Source: CAVZRC01 sp963777695
GTDB lineage: Bacteria > Planctomycetota > Planctomycetia > Isosphaerales > Isosphaeraceae
Assembly (NCBI GenBank): GCA_963777695.1
Contig: CAVZRC010000003.1
Span: 4,898,001-4,962,000, forward strand
DNA: 64,000 nucleotides
Direction: 5' to 3'
Each line of letters begins with the position of its first letter. The first letter of the stretch is position 1. Position numbers and translations under genes: made by a program. The notes under the pieces were generated by a model. That model was not told the origin of the DNA, searched no databases, and saw only the letters and a list, made by a program, of their open reading frames with translations. Shown here in pieces: positions 1 through 9,319 of this stretch.

Positions 1-1278
1 GGGTATCCGCGCTTCCGGTTTCCGTCGGTAGATCGTGACCAGTCGGTCGGCCTTCTGGCCATAGGTCGTCACGACCGGGCCAGGAATCTCGTGCCCCAGC
101 CTGAGCTTGTAGAGACTCCGGTATTTGCTAATCGCACGATCAGCGTCCACCTTGCTGATCTTGCCTCCGGTCGCACCCCGTAGAATCGCATGATCGGCCG
201 CTTCGCGGACCATCGCGAATAGATCACCCAGGTTCCCACCCGAAGCGACGATAAACCGCTTAATCTGGCTCGGAACGAACAGCATCGGTGAGACCCTTGC
301 CTCGAGGATCTCCTTGAGGGCGGCGCGACCCTTCCGGAAATCTTGATATTCGGGACCGAATACCGGCGTATCGGGAAGGACGTAAAGCCGCCTGCGAGGG
401 CATGGCAACTGATCCGACCTACGAGAATAAATCAGGTCCAAAGGTAAAGTCAAAATCAAATGACATTCAATATGTTTTAACATGTGCGAATAATTAAAGA
501 ATAAATTTTCGTTGCAGGCGATGGGAATTCTGGACGAATCAAAATCGTCTCCGATGAACAGCCATTCGCACCCCGAGGCATCGCGGAGACTGTCGTTACA
601 CTCTTCCGAAACCCTGTTGATCAGATCGACCAGGGTCGAGACGCGTTGCAGGCGGTGCTCGATGAGCTTATGGCTGCGGGACGCGGCAAACCTCATCTCT
701 CCCTTGAGTTTTCCGAAGAGGTTGGTGGTTCGATCCCAGAGGGAAGTAGCGTCAGGGCCGATGCTCGTGGAGACTTCAATTTCGGAGACCGGGCTATACG
801 GGTCGATTGTCCGGTCCTGGGCGAACCAATCGATGATCTCGCGGAGCAAGGAATCGGAGAGTGGCTTGCCTGCACCACCCTCGTTCACCGGTCGCGCGGT
901 CTCCTCGACAACCCTCATCATCATCAAGAATAGGATGTCAAACGGCTTGAAGTTGATCGGGTCGAGTTCCTCTATGACCCGAAATCGGATCGCCCGGAAC
1001 CGGTCTCTCACTTTCTCTACAAGCCTGGTCAGTTCCGTCAACTTTCCGACCCCAGGATGGCCAGCGAGACAGACTTTGTAGTAGCTCGACCCTCTGGAAT
1101 CTTCGAGGTCCATAGCCAGGGCGCAGACCTTATCCCCTCCTCGAACCTTGTTGATATCGCCGCGATAGAATGCACGGATCTCTACCGGAGTCAACAATGG
1201 TTGCGGCGCGAGGGTCTTATGGACATCATCAAGGGTCTTGGCCGGCTCGAGGAGTTTGAGGGCCGATCTAGATTTCAT
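1..1278 (-). CDS. P-loop ATPase, C-terminus off the left edge
   Basis: The frame opens at an ATG at 1278 and stays open for 426 codons to base 1, so the C-terminus is not visible. Residues 73-83 read GHPGVGKLTEL, a Walker A-like loop, and residues 239-247 read WLFIGDDFD, a Walker B-like strand. Downstream there is an LTLPLDLIYSRRS stretch and an 'SGGNLGDLF' segment, the layout of the large STAND/AAA-like ATPases common in planctomycetes. The position after the Walker A lysine is Leu (TTG), where Ser or Thr is normal; a single C-to-T change from TCG would explain it. No signal peptide, so probably cytoplasmic. No partner gene is visible because the operon runs off the window. The specific function is unknown; ATP binding is inferred from motifs only. 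Confidence 0.75.
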   Translation of the reverse strand, partial: MKSRSALKLLEPAKTLDDVHKTLAPQPLLTPVEIRAFYRGDINKVRGGDKVCALAMDLEDSRGSSYYKVCLAGHPGVGKLTELTRLVEKVRDRFRAIRFRVIEELDPINFKPFDILFLMMMRVVEETARPVNEGGAGKPLSDSLLREIIDWFAQDRTIDPYSPVSEIEVSTSIGPDATSLWDRTTNLFGKLKGEMRFAASRSHKLIEHRLQRVSTLVDLINRVSEECNDSLRDASGCEWLFIGDDFDSSRIPIACNENLFFNYSHMLKHIECHLILTLPLDLIYSRRSDQLPCPRRRLYVLPDTPVFGPEYQDFRKGRAALKEILEARVSPMLFVPSQIKRFIVASGGNLGDLFAMVREAADHAILRGATGGKISKVDADRAISKYRSLYKLRLGHEIPGPVVTTYGQKADRLVTIYRRKPEARIP

Positions 1279-1312
1279 GAGTAAATTCCAATCCTTATAT
1301 CGACCACGAGGC

Positions 1313-2770
1313 TCAGGCGAGGATAGGCCGAACCACCTTTCCCGCGACATCCGTGAGGCGGAATCGACGCCCATTATACGTATAAGTCAGCCGTTCGTGA
1401 TCGATGCCGAGCAGGTGCAGGATCGTCGCGTGCAGGTCGTTGATGTGGACGGGGTCAACGGCGGCGCCGTAGCCGATCTCGTCGGTGGCGCCGTGGCTGA
1501 CGCCTCCCTTGACGCCGCCTCCGGCCAGCCAGACCGTGAAACCATTCGGATTGTGGTCGCGGCCGGGCTTCTGGCCGGTCTGGGCGACGGGAAGACGGCC
1601 GAATTCACCACCCCAGATCACCAACGTCTCGTCGAGCAGTCCGCGCTGGTGGAGGTCTTCCAGCAGGCCGGCGACGGGTCGATCGGTCTCGCCGGCGAAC
1701 TGCTCGTGGTTCCCCTTGATGTCGGCGTGGCCGTCCCAGGAGAGCTGGTTGTCCATACCTCCAGAGTAGATCTGGACGAATCGCACGCCCCGCTCGACCA
1801 GGCGTCGGGCCGTGAGGCACTGGCGGGCGACGTGATCGCACCGCGGGTCATCGATGCCGTAGAGCCGCTTGATCGAGGCGGGCTCGGATTCGAGGTCGAT
1901 CGCCTCGGGCGCCGCGGCTTGCATGCGATAGGCCAGCTCGTAGCTCTGGATCCGGGCCGCGAGCTCGGCCTCGGCCGCGAAGCGATCGCGATGGGCCTGG
2001 TTGGACTGGTTCAGGAATGCGAGCTGGGCACGCTGCTGGACGTCGGTCATGCCGGCAGGGCGATCGAGGTCGTCGATCGGTGGGCCCTTGGGATGCAGAT
2101 GCGTCCCCTGGTAGGCGCCGGGCAGGAACGCGGCACCCCAGTTGGCCGCGTGGCCCTTGGGAAGTCCCCTGCCCTTCGGGTCGCTCATCACGACGAACCC
2201 CGGCAGGTTCTCGGCCTCGCTCCCCAGGCCGTAGGTCACCCACGAGCCCAGGCACGGGAAGCCCATCCGCGCCATCCCCGTATTCATCATGAAGAGGGCC
2301 GGCGAGTGGTTGTTCGACTCGGTGAAGACCGAGTGCAGGAACGCCATCTTGTCAACGTGCCGGCCCAGATTCGGGAAGATCTCCGAAACCATCTTGCCCG
2401 ACTCGCCTTGGGGGCTGAAGCGGAATGGGGATTTCATCAGGGCCCCGACCTGGTTCTTGAAGAAGCCGGTGGTGTCCTTGAACGCGGGGTCGAACTCGCG
2501 GATCGATCGGCCGTGCCAACGTGCCAGCGCCGGCTTGTATTCCCAGGTATCGACCTGGCTCGGCCCGCCGTTCGTGAAGATCCAGATGACGCGTTTGGCG
2601 CGGGCCGGGAAGTGCGTCGGCCGCATCGCCATGGGGTTCAGCGCCGATCCCTCCGCGGCGAGCAGTCCCTCTCCCTGGAGCAGCCCGGCCAGCCCGATCA
2701 GGCCGAATCCGCCGCCGGCACGCTGGAACCAGCTCCGTCGCGTCAGGAACGATCCCGGGTCGTCGGTCAT
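1313..2770 (-). CDS. DUF1501 family secreted protein
   Basis: A 485-residue member of the DUF1501 family, which has a sulfatase/alkaline-phosphatase-like fold and is greatly expanded in Planctomycetes; its biochemical role is not established. The N-terminus has a twin-arginine segment (TRRSWFQRAGGGFGLIG) followed by a hydrophobic stretch, so Tat export is likely. Family blocks visible are 'WIFTNGGPSQVDTWEYKP', 'HSPALFMMNTG', 'RLVERGVRFVQIYSGG', 'VIWGGEFGRLP' and 'HDHNPNGFTVW'-like residues near the C-terminus. It lies 23 bp downstream of the DUF1549/DUF1553 gene on the same strand, the standard two-gene arrangement for these families, so co-transcription is likely. The frame is intact. Confidence 0.9.
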   Translation of the reverse strand: MTDDPGSFLTRRSWFQRAGGGFGLIGLAGLLQGEGLLAAEGSALNPMAMRPTHFPARAKRVIWIFTNGGPSQVDTWEYKPALARWHGRSIREFDPAFKDTTGFFKNQVGALMKSPFRFSPQGESGKMVSEIFPNLGRHVDKMAFLHSVFTESNNHSPALFMMNTGMARMGFPCLGSWVTYGLGSEAENLPGFVVMSDPKGRGLPKGHAANWGAAFLPGAYQGTHLHPKGPPIDDLDRPAGMTDVQQRAQLAFLNQSNQAHRDRFAAEAELAARIQSYELAYRMQAAAPEAIDLESEPASIKRLYGIDDPRCDHVARQCLTARRLVERGVRFVQIYSGGMDNQLSWDGHADIKGNHEQFAGETDRPVAGLLEDLHQRGLLDETLVIWGGEFGRLPVAQTGQKPGRDHNPNGFTVWLAGGGVKGGVSHGATDEIGYGAAVDPVHINDLHATILHLLGIDHERLTYTYNGRRFRLTDVAGKVVRPILA

Positions 2771-2793
2771 CGCGGTTCACCTCGCTCGATCGT

Positions 2794-5048
2794 TCAGGGA
2801 ATATAGATAAATTCGTTCATGCCGATCAACGCCTGGCAGAGGTCGACGAGCGCCGAGCGGTCGGGATCGGGCCGATGCTCGCGCTCGTAGGCCGATCGCT
2901 GGTCGGCGAGGAAGCCGAGGGCTCTCCGCGACTCCGATTCGGTCGGCTCGCGACCGAACGCAATCCGGTAGGCGAGCGAGACCGCGGCGCGGGCATCGCC
3001 CGCGGAGGCGACCCGGGCGGCGAGGCCCTCGCCGCAGTGGCGGGCCAGCGCGCTGTTGAGGAACGAGAGCGCCTGGGGTGCGGTCGTGGTCGTGCTCCGC
3101 TGGCCGATGCTCACCAGGTGCTCGGGCCAGTCGAAGAGCATCATCATCGGGACGAGTCGGCTCCGCTTGATGAAGAAGTAGACGCTCCGACGCGGCATCT
3201 CCACGTCGAGCGAGCCGGGCCCGTACATCCGATGAGCGAGCCGGCCCGATACCGCCAACATGGCGTCGCGGACCGGCTCGGCCTCGAGCCGCGCGGGGTG
3301 CGTCGCCATTGCAAGAGATCCTCGCGATCGATGGCCGCGCGCGATTCGTCGTACCGGCTGTCTTGCATGTAGGCGGCGCTGGTCACGATCAGTCGATGGA
3401 TCGGCTTGAGCCTCCAGCCGTTGGCGATCAGCTCGTTCGCGAGCCAGTCGAGCAACTCGGGGTGGGACGGAGGGCTCCCCTGCGCGCCGAAATCATTGGG
3501 CGTGGCGACGATCCCCCGGCCGAAGTGATGTTGCCAGAGCCGGTTGACGATCACCCGCGCGGCGAGCGGACCGGCCCCGTATTCGGTGTCCGTCAGCCAC
3601 GCCGCGAGGGCCGATCGGCGATAACTCGCCGAGGGCCGGCGTGCGGCGGTCGGCTCGACCTTCCAGCGGCCGACGTCCGTGCCCCGGCCCACGAGGACCC
3701 GGAGGACGCCCGGCGCGGCCTCGGCCGCCTTCTGGGCGACGTCGCCCCGGCGGAGGACGTAGGTCTTCGGGTAGTAGTGGGGGAAGCCGCGGTCGTCGGC
3801 GTGGTGCTTGGTGTGAGGGTAACCCTCGGCCGTGACCTGAACCTTCACCGGCCGGCTGCCCGGTCCGGCAGAGACATCGATCTCGCTGCGGATCGTCGTC
3901 GAGAAGACCGCGGCCATCCGGTAGTAATCCTCGGACGGGATCGGGTCGTACTTGTGATCGTGGCATCGGGCGCAGCCGACCGAGAGGCCCAAGAAGGCCA
4001 CGCCGGTCGTCGCCACCATGTCGTCGAGCTCGTTATACCGGGCCGACTCGAACTCAGCCTCGGTCAACTGGGTCGGGAACGCGCCGGCGCCGAGGAAGCC
4101 GGTCGCCGCCATGGCCATCGGGTCTTCGGGCGCCAGCTCGTCGCCGGCCAACTGCCAGTGGACGAACTGATCGTACGGCATGTCGTCATTGAAGGCGCGG
4201 ATCAAGAAATCGCGATAGTGGTAGGCGAACGGTCGATCGTAGTCCTGCTCGTAGCCGTGCGACTCGGCGAACCGCGACACGTCCATCCAGTGAGAGGCGA
4301 AGCGTTCTCCGTGGTCGGGAGACGCCAGCAGCCGATCGACGAGGCGCTCGTAAGCATCGGGTGACGGGTCGTGGATGAAGGCATCGATCGCCTCGGGCGA
4401 GGGGGGCAATCCGGTCAGGTCGAAGGCGACGCGGCGGATCAAGGTGCGTCGGTCGGCGATCGGATTGGGCTTCATGCCGCGCCGCTCCAGAGCCCCGAGG
4501 ATGAACCGGTCGACCGGCGTGCGCACCCAGCCCGCATCCCGCACCGAGGGCGTCGCGACGACGTTCAGCGGGCGGAACGACCAGAAATCCTTGTCGGCCT
4601 GTGTCGGGCCCGACGCCGATCGCGTCGCGTTCGCCCGATCGACGAGTGGACGGTCATAGGGCGCCCCCAGGTCGATCCATCGGGCGAGATCGGCGATCGT
4701 GACGTCGGGGAGCTTCGCGGCCTTCTGGGGCATGTGAGGCTCGTCCTCATGCCGGATCAGCGCGGCGAACCGGCTCTCCTTGCCGCCGCCGTCGAGGACG
4801 CCGCTCTTCATCAGGGTTCCGCGGTCGGAGAGATCCAGGTCGCCCTTGGTCGCCTTGCCGCCGTGGCAATTCAGGCAGTGCTGCATCAGAACGGGTCGGA
4901 CCTTCGCCTTGAACAGGGCGAGTCCTTCCTGCATCCGCCGGGCGTGGTCGGGCGGGACATTCGGCGTGTCGTCGGCTCGTAGCGAGGTCACCGCCGCCAT
5001 CAAGGCGAGGATGAGGGCGGTGAAACCGGGCCAAAATCGGATTCTCAT
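2794..5048 (-). CDS. DUF1549/DUF1553 protein with N-terminal cytochrome-c-like domain (one frameshift)
   Basis: The start at 5048 is followed by a signal peptide (residues about 1-25). A cytochrome-c-like heme motif CLNCH follows (QHCLNCHGGKATKGDLDLS), then DUF1549 and DUF1553, including the internal CARCHDHKYDP block. This architecture is the classic planctomycete 'PSCyt1-PSD1' type; the heme motif suggests an extracytoplasmic redox or carbohydrate-related role, unproven. The frame breaks near 3291-3296: the sequence reads CGCGGCTC where CGCCGGCTC is needed to give the conserved LEAEPVRDAM block. The remainder (to 2794, ending NEFIYIP) continues in the neighbouring frame. One missing C restores the full-length protein of about 750 residues. 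First gene of a two-gene operon with the DUF1501 gene downstream. Confidence 0.85.
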
Positions 5049-5529
5049 GGCGTGTCTTCGGTCCCTATCCTGACCGCGGCCTGCGGACGAAACGAAGGGG
5101 GAGCACGGCCCGCGGATTCCGGCAAGACCTCTCCCGGAATCCGGATCGGATCACGGAGATCCACGATCGACCGCCCTGCATCATACCGCGCCGATCTCCC
5201 GCTCGCCATTCGCGCGCGCCGAAGCCGGGAGGAGCTCGAGCAGACCCACTTTACTTGAACTAGAGTAACTGACAGAATATCTTGCGTCGTGGGATCGATC
5301 CGAACGTGATCCGTTCCGAACGGACGACCCGGTCCCGACATACGAGACGCGCGAATCTTCGTGAACAGGTTGGAATCTCGGGTCTAGGATCGTCGTCCTG
5401 ATCGGCCGAACTCGGTGTTGCCGTCGATCATCGCACGAGGCCAGTCCCCGAAGGTGGAATCGGATTGACCGGACGCGAGCCGACATCGATGGGTCGGCGT
5501 CCCGGGAGACCCGACGGAGGGTGGGTAGG
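5049..5529. other. Divergent intergenic region with a hairpin
   Basis: About 480 bp between the divergently transcribed DUF1553 operon and the FkbM gene. I see no credible coding frame. A perfect 9-bp inverted repeat (GGATTCCGG at 5114-5122 and CCGGAATCC at 5134-5142, 11-nt loop) lies 66 bp upstream of the DUF1553 start; it could be an operator or an mRNA-leader hairpin. Promoters for both flanking genes must lie here but I cannot assign them. Confidence 0.5.
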
Positions 5530-6327
5530 ATGGACCTGGATATCGTCAAGAGCTATCTGGTCGGCACGAGGCTAGGGGAACTGGCCGAGGGCGTGCGCTG
5601 GATCATGTCGGCCCCCGAACGGAAGCGGCACCCCGAGCTATCCGATCTCCATCAGGAGGGCTCTCGGATCAAGATTGCGGTGGGCCGATTGATCAACGAA
5701 TCGTCCAATTGCATCGACGTCGGCTGTCACGTCGGCTCGATGCTGGACCTCTTCGTGAAGATGGCCCCGCGGGGCCATCACATCGCCTTCGAGCCGGTGC
5801 CATGGAAAGCCCGTTGGTTGGTCCGCAAGTATCCTCAAGTCCAGGTCAAGCAGATGGCGTTGAGCGACATGACCGGCGAGGTGGAATTCTCGATCGTCCT
5901 GGGCCATTCCGGTTTTAGCGGATTGGCCACCGCTCAGAGCCGGTCTCAACGCACGCGAGAGATCAAGGTCGCTTGTGAGCGGCTGGATCGATTGGTCCCG
6001 GCCGATCACCGGGTGGATCTCCTCAAGGTCGATGTCGAGGGCGCCGAACTGATGGTATTCCGCGGCGCCGAGGGGGTCTTGCAACGCGATCGTCCTCCGA
6101 TCATCTTCGAGAGCGCACGGGATGCCATGACCTTGTTCGGCCGGAAACCCGCTGATATATTCGATCATCTCGCTGGTCAATATGACTATTCGCTCTTCAC
6201 TCCACGCGGATTCCTCGAAGGCGCCAAGCCCCTGACTCCCGAGGAGTTCGACTCCGCGCACGATTATCCGTTCAAGGCTTTCAACTTCCTCGCCATACCG
6301 CCGGGCCGCGATTCGAAGACCCAATAG
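5530..6327 (+). CDS. FkbM family methyltransferase
   Basis: About 265 residues with the SAM-binding Rossmann motif 'CIDVGCHVGSMLDLFVK' and the family block 'VDLLKVDVEGAELMVFRGAE' (split by the SAM fold), then 'PPIIFESA'. These are hallmarks of FkbM-type O-methyltransferases, which commonly modify sugars of polysaccharides or natural products. The start is placed at ATG 5530 because GGAGG at 5515-5519 lies at normal spacing; a GTG at 5521 would sit directly on that motif. Single gene with no recognisable glycan cluster beside it, so the substrate is unknown. Confidence 0.85.
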   Translation: MDLDIVKSYLVGTRLGELAEGVRWIMSAPERKRHPELSDLHQEGSRIKIAVGRLINESSNCIDVGCHVGSMLDLFVKMAPRGHHIAFEPVPWKARWLVRKYPQVQVKQMALSDMTGEVEFSIVLGHSGFSGLATAQSRSQRTREIKVACERLDRLVPADHRVDLLKVDVEGAELMVFRGAEGVLQRDRPPIIFESARDAMTLFGRKPADIFDHLAGQYDYSLFTPRGFLEGAKPLTPEEFDSAHDYPFKAFNFLAIPPGRDSKTQ

Positions 6328-6772
6328 CCCCAAGACAAGCGTTATCGATCGAGCCGCGATTCAACACAGGACCATGTCATTCGTTTCCGGGCACCCTCCG
6401 GGTCTTTCGGGACCGAACGATAAGCCTCGGAGGGCTTGCACGCCGTCCTCGGATACCGGCTCGCCTGCCATCATGCATCACTTCCCCTCTTTACAGATCG
6501 ACCCTTTGTCCGTACGCGCCTCTCTTCCTTAGAACGAGTTACTTGGCAGCCCCTCCGGCCCTCCATCTGCCCATTTCAGGTAAGAAGGTCGCCAGTCGGT
6601 TCTAGACTTTCTTCACCGAGTCCAGACGTGGCTGCCAAACCTGTTTGGGGTTTGTTTTGCAGCGCCGGCACATCTCGGGCGTCATGAACCTGGTGGAACT
6701 CTGGCCGACTACCGGGATGTTCGGTGCCGGACTTACGCACATTGTTGGTCAACTCGAACAGGATTCTCCTAT
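6328..6772. other. Intergenic region, nothing recognised
   Basis: About 445 bp of lower-GC sequence between the methyltransferase and the secreted-protein gene. Short frames exist but none has a convincing start or composition. It probably contains the promoter and leader of the downstream gene; I see no strong hairpin or RNA gene. Confidence 0.4.
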
Positions 6773-7963
6773 ATGAGTGCTCTCAGCAGATTCACTTCCG
6801 CGTGTCGTGCATCGCGCCCTTCGGAAATACGGAAAGCACCGGACCTCAGGAGACCGCGGACGACTCGCCCCGTCCTCGAGCGGCTCGAGTCGATCGAGTT
6901 GCTCTCGACCCTTCATGGATACGCCGAGGTGCGTCATGGTCATAACGCCTCCATCCGCGACGTCGTGAAACGGGCACCCATTCAGTCCATCTTGCCGCTC
7001 GATTACGGCGTGACCGGAGTCCGGCAAGACGTCGGAGGCAATGTCGTGCTGACCGGAGGGACCGGGGCCCCATCCTTGATGGACGGCACTCCGGCCTTCA
7101 TCTATGTCGGACCGCTCGATGCGACTCCGACGAGCACGGGCGCCAGCTCCTTGCACCTGTTCTACCCCAAGTTCGCGGGCGAGACCGTCACGAGCTCCCA
7201 GTTCTATGGCCCCAATACCCCCCTGTATGATCCGTCGATCGGTGCCGGTAACATAACCGCCGTGGGTGCTTATCGCGACACGGCGTCGAGTTACCAGATC
7301 GGCATGATCTACACGGGGCCCCTGGACGGTTCGGGCACGTACACCCAACTCGTCGCGCCCGGCAATGGGACCGATGCCGTGGGCGACACCATCCCACACA
7401 GCACCATGGGCGATCTCGTCGTCGGCAATTTCGATTATCAGAGCGATGAAGCCCACGGCAATGGTTTCATCTACAACATGTCCAGCCACACGTACTCGAC
7501 CGTCAACATCGGTGGCTTTAGCACGACACTGTACGGGGTCTGGCAGGATGGGGGCTCGTCGAGCGACAATTACACGATCGTGGGCGGCTACTCCGGTAAC
7601 AGCCACGGCGGCAAGGCATTCGTCGAGGACTACAATGCGACCACCCAGCAATTCAGCAATTTCCGATCCTACTCGTTCCAGAACAAGCCCTCCGTCGTGA
7701 CCCACTTCGAAGGCATCAGCGCCGTCGCCGGCGGCTTCTCGATCGCAGCCACGGAAGTCAGCCCGAGGAACTTCGGTGCGTCGTACGCATTCATCCCCGT
7801 CGAGGGCAACGGCTCGTTCGGGACCGCGCACTGGGTCGCGATGAAGAATAACGTGAATGGTAACCACGTCGTCACCACGGGAGATACCGTCATCAACACG
7901 AGCGTCATGGGGATTTACCCGACCTCTGCTGGTAACGCCTCAAGTTACATCTCGACCGTCTGA
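6773..7963 (+). CDS. Secreted protein with planctomycete N-terminal LExLE motif, function unknown
   Basis: 396 residues rich in Gly, Ser, Thr, Asn and Tyr, typical of a secreted beta-rich protein. Residues about 32-45 read RPVLERLESIELLS, matching the R-x-LE-x-LE-x-R-x-LLS type segment found near the N-terminus of many planctomycete extracellular proteins, where it precedes the mature domain. The rest consists of loosely repeated units around YGVWQDG, YTIVGGYSG and FEGISAVAGGFSIAA, which suggests a beta-propeller or beta-solenoid; this is an inference from pattern only. There is no C-terminal anchor. Single gene in plus orientation. Confidence 0.65.
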   Translation: MSALSRFTSACRASRPSEIRKAPDLRRPRTTRPVLERLESIELLSTLHGYAEVRHGHNASIRDVVKRAPIQSILPLDYGVTGVRQDVGGNVVLTGGTGAPSLMDGTPAFIYVGPLDATPTSTGASSLHLFYPKFAGETVTSSQFYGPNTPLYDPSIGAGNITAVGAYRDTASSYQIGMIYTGPLDGSGTYTQLVAPGNGTDAVGDTIPHSTMGDLVVGNFDYQSDEAHGNGFIYNMSSHTYSTVNIGGFSTTLYGVWQDGGSSSDNYTIVGGYSGNSHGGKAFVEDYNATTQQFSNFRSYSFQNKPSVVTHFEGISAVAGGFSIAATEVSPRNFGASYAFIPVEGNGSFGTAHWVAMKNNVNGNHVVTTGDTVINTSVMGIYPTSAGNASSYISTV

Positions 7964-8026
7964 GCGACGTCAGGACGCGCCTCCCCGACGCTGATCGCGC
8001 GGGAAACGGCGACCTCGCCGAACACC

Positions 8027-8056
8027 ACCACGTGACCACGGTCGTGGTCACGTGGT
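8027..8056. repeat. Perfect 13-bp palindromic hairpin
   Basis: Arms ACCACGTGACCAC (8027-8039) and GTGGTCACGTGGT (8044-8056) with a 4-base GGTC loop. It sits 63 bp after the stop of the secreted-protein gene, in the 317-bp gap (7964-8280) before the LOG gene; nothing else is recognised in that gap. There is no U-tract, so a simple intrinsic terminator is doubtful. The core GTGACCACGGTCGTG recurs in the hairpin at 26915-26948. Confidence 0.75.
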
Positions 8057-8280
8057 TCGATCTCGACCGGGAATTGTCGAACATCCGAATTGGCGAGCCG
8101 AACCGAGATCCTTCGGAATCCGGTGTCGATGAGAAGACGAACGCGATCGAAGGCCGTAGAATGGTCGTAGGAGTCATAGTAGGATGAGCTTGAGCCCCAG
8201 CGTACGTGGACTCGTCGGAAACACGGATTCGGTAGCCGCACGAGCCCTGCGCCGGGCGTTATGATCAGGTCGGAGAAGCG

Positions 8281-9312
8281 GTGGAAGCGATGGAACGAGG
8301 AGACGGCGGCGAGTCGCCAGATGATTCGCGACTCGATGTGAGTGGACGGGCGACCACGGAGGCCGGAGAACATCCTGTCGATGAAGGGCTCCAGAACGGG
8401 GCCTTGAGCGATCGATGGCGAGAGCGGATTGGCGGCGTCAACCGGGCGGGTGCGAAGCCGACCGCCGACGAGCAGTTGCTCGATCGTTCGATGCCATCCG
8501 AGCCGATCCCCCGCGTGCCCGAGCTGGGCGTATTCACCCATACGGATGCATGGCGCGTCTTGAGGATCCAGGGGGAGTTCGTCTACGGGATTAATGCCCT
8601 GGCCGAGGTCGGTGCCGCAGTGAGCGTATTCGGCTCGGCGCGGTTCGGTTCGGGGCATCCGATGTACGAGCCGGCCCGGCGGCTGGGCGGCCTGCTGGCC
8701 AAGGCCGGCTTCGCGGTGATCACCGGCGGCGGTCCCGGCCTGATGGAGGCGGCCAATCGCGGGGCCTTCGAGGCCGGCGGCCTGTCGATCGGCTGCAACA
8801 TCGAGCTACCATTCGAGCAGTCCGGCAATCCCTACACGAACCTGTCGGTCAACTTCCGCTACTTCTTCGTGCGGAAGACCATGTTCGTCAAATACTCCAA
8901 CGGATTCGTCATCTTCCCGGGCGGATTCGGCACCCTCGATGAATTGTTCGAGTCGCTGACCCTGGTTCAGACTCGCAAGGTCAACCGGTTCCCGATTATC
9001 CTCTATAACCGGGCCTACTGGCAGGGACTTCTCGACTGGGTGACCCACACCCAGCTCGCCGAGGGGGCGATCTCCGCAGACGACCTGGACCTCTTGGTGA
9101 TGACTGACTCGGTCGAGGAGGCTCGCGACATGCTCCTGGAATGCTACCAGATGCCGCGATCTTCGATCTGGAAGCACCCGGCGGCCCGGGTGATTGCCGT
9201 TTCACCCACGCGCGTTCAACCCCAGCCCGGGAGCCGAGCGTGGCCGACGCCGGGTGATTTCCGCCTCGACCTGGCCTGCCGGGTCGTCCCGCGGGCGAAT
9301 GGGAGGATGTGA
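8281..9312 (+). CDS. LOG family protein (nucleotide phosphoribohydrolase-like)
   Basis: 343 residues; the central part carries the two LOG-family signatures, GGGPGLMEAANRGA (substrate binding) and PGGFGTLDELFE (catalytic). LOG proteins hydrolyse nucleoside 5'-monophosphates such as cytokinin ribosides or AMP; many bacterial members are annotated TIGR00730 or as lysine-decarboxylase-like. The start is GTG 8281 with GGAG at 8272-8275. The first ~75 residues are a low-complexity polar extension not typical of the family, so a downstream start (for example Met near 8491) is possible. The next gene begins 7 bp after the stop, so the two are probably co-transcribed. Confidence 0.85.
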   Translation: MEAMERGDGGESPDDSRLDVSGRATTEAGEHPVDEGLQNGALSDRWRERIGGVNRAGAKPTADEQLLDRSMPSEPIPRVPELGVFTHTDAWRVLRIQGEFVYGINALAEVGAAVSVFGSARFGSGHPMYEPARRLGGLLAKAGFAVITGGGPGLMEAANRGAFEAGGLSIGCNIELPFEQSGNPYTNLSVNFRYFFVRKTMFVKYSNGFVIFPGGFGTLDELFESLTLVQTRKVNRFPIILYNRAYWQGLLDWVTHTQLAEGAISADDLDLLVMTDSVEEARDMLLECYQMPRSSIWKHPAARVIAVSPTRVQPQPGSRAWPTPGDFRLDLACRVVPRANGRM

Positions 9313-9319
9313 TCGAGCC

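Noticed and set aside
512..1284. Plus-strand frames over the left-edge ATPase
   Set aside because: They have no recognisable motif, while the minus strand has a 426-codon frame with Walker A and B.
1238..2806. A 522-codon plus-strand open frame over the DUF1501 gene
   Set aside because: Composition is that of an antisense shadow, and the minus strand encodes a full DUF1501 protein.
8027..8056. Rho-independent terminator
   Set aside because: There is no T-run, and the sequence recurs elsewhere in a different context, so I call it a repeat.
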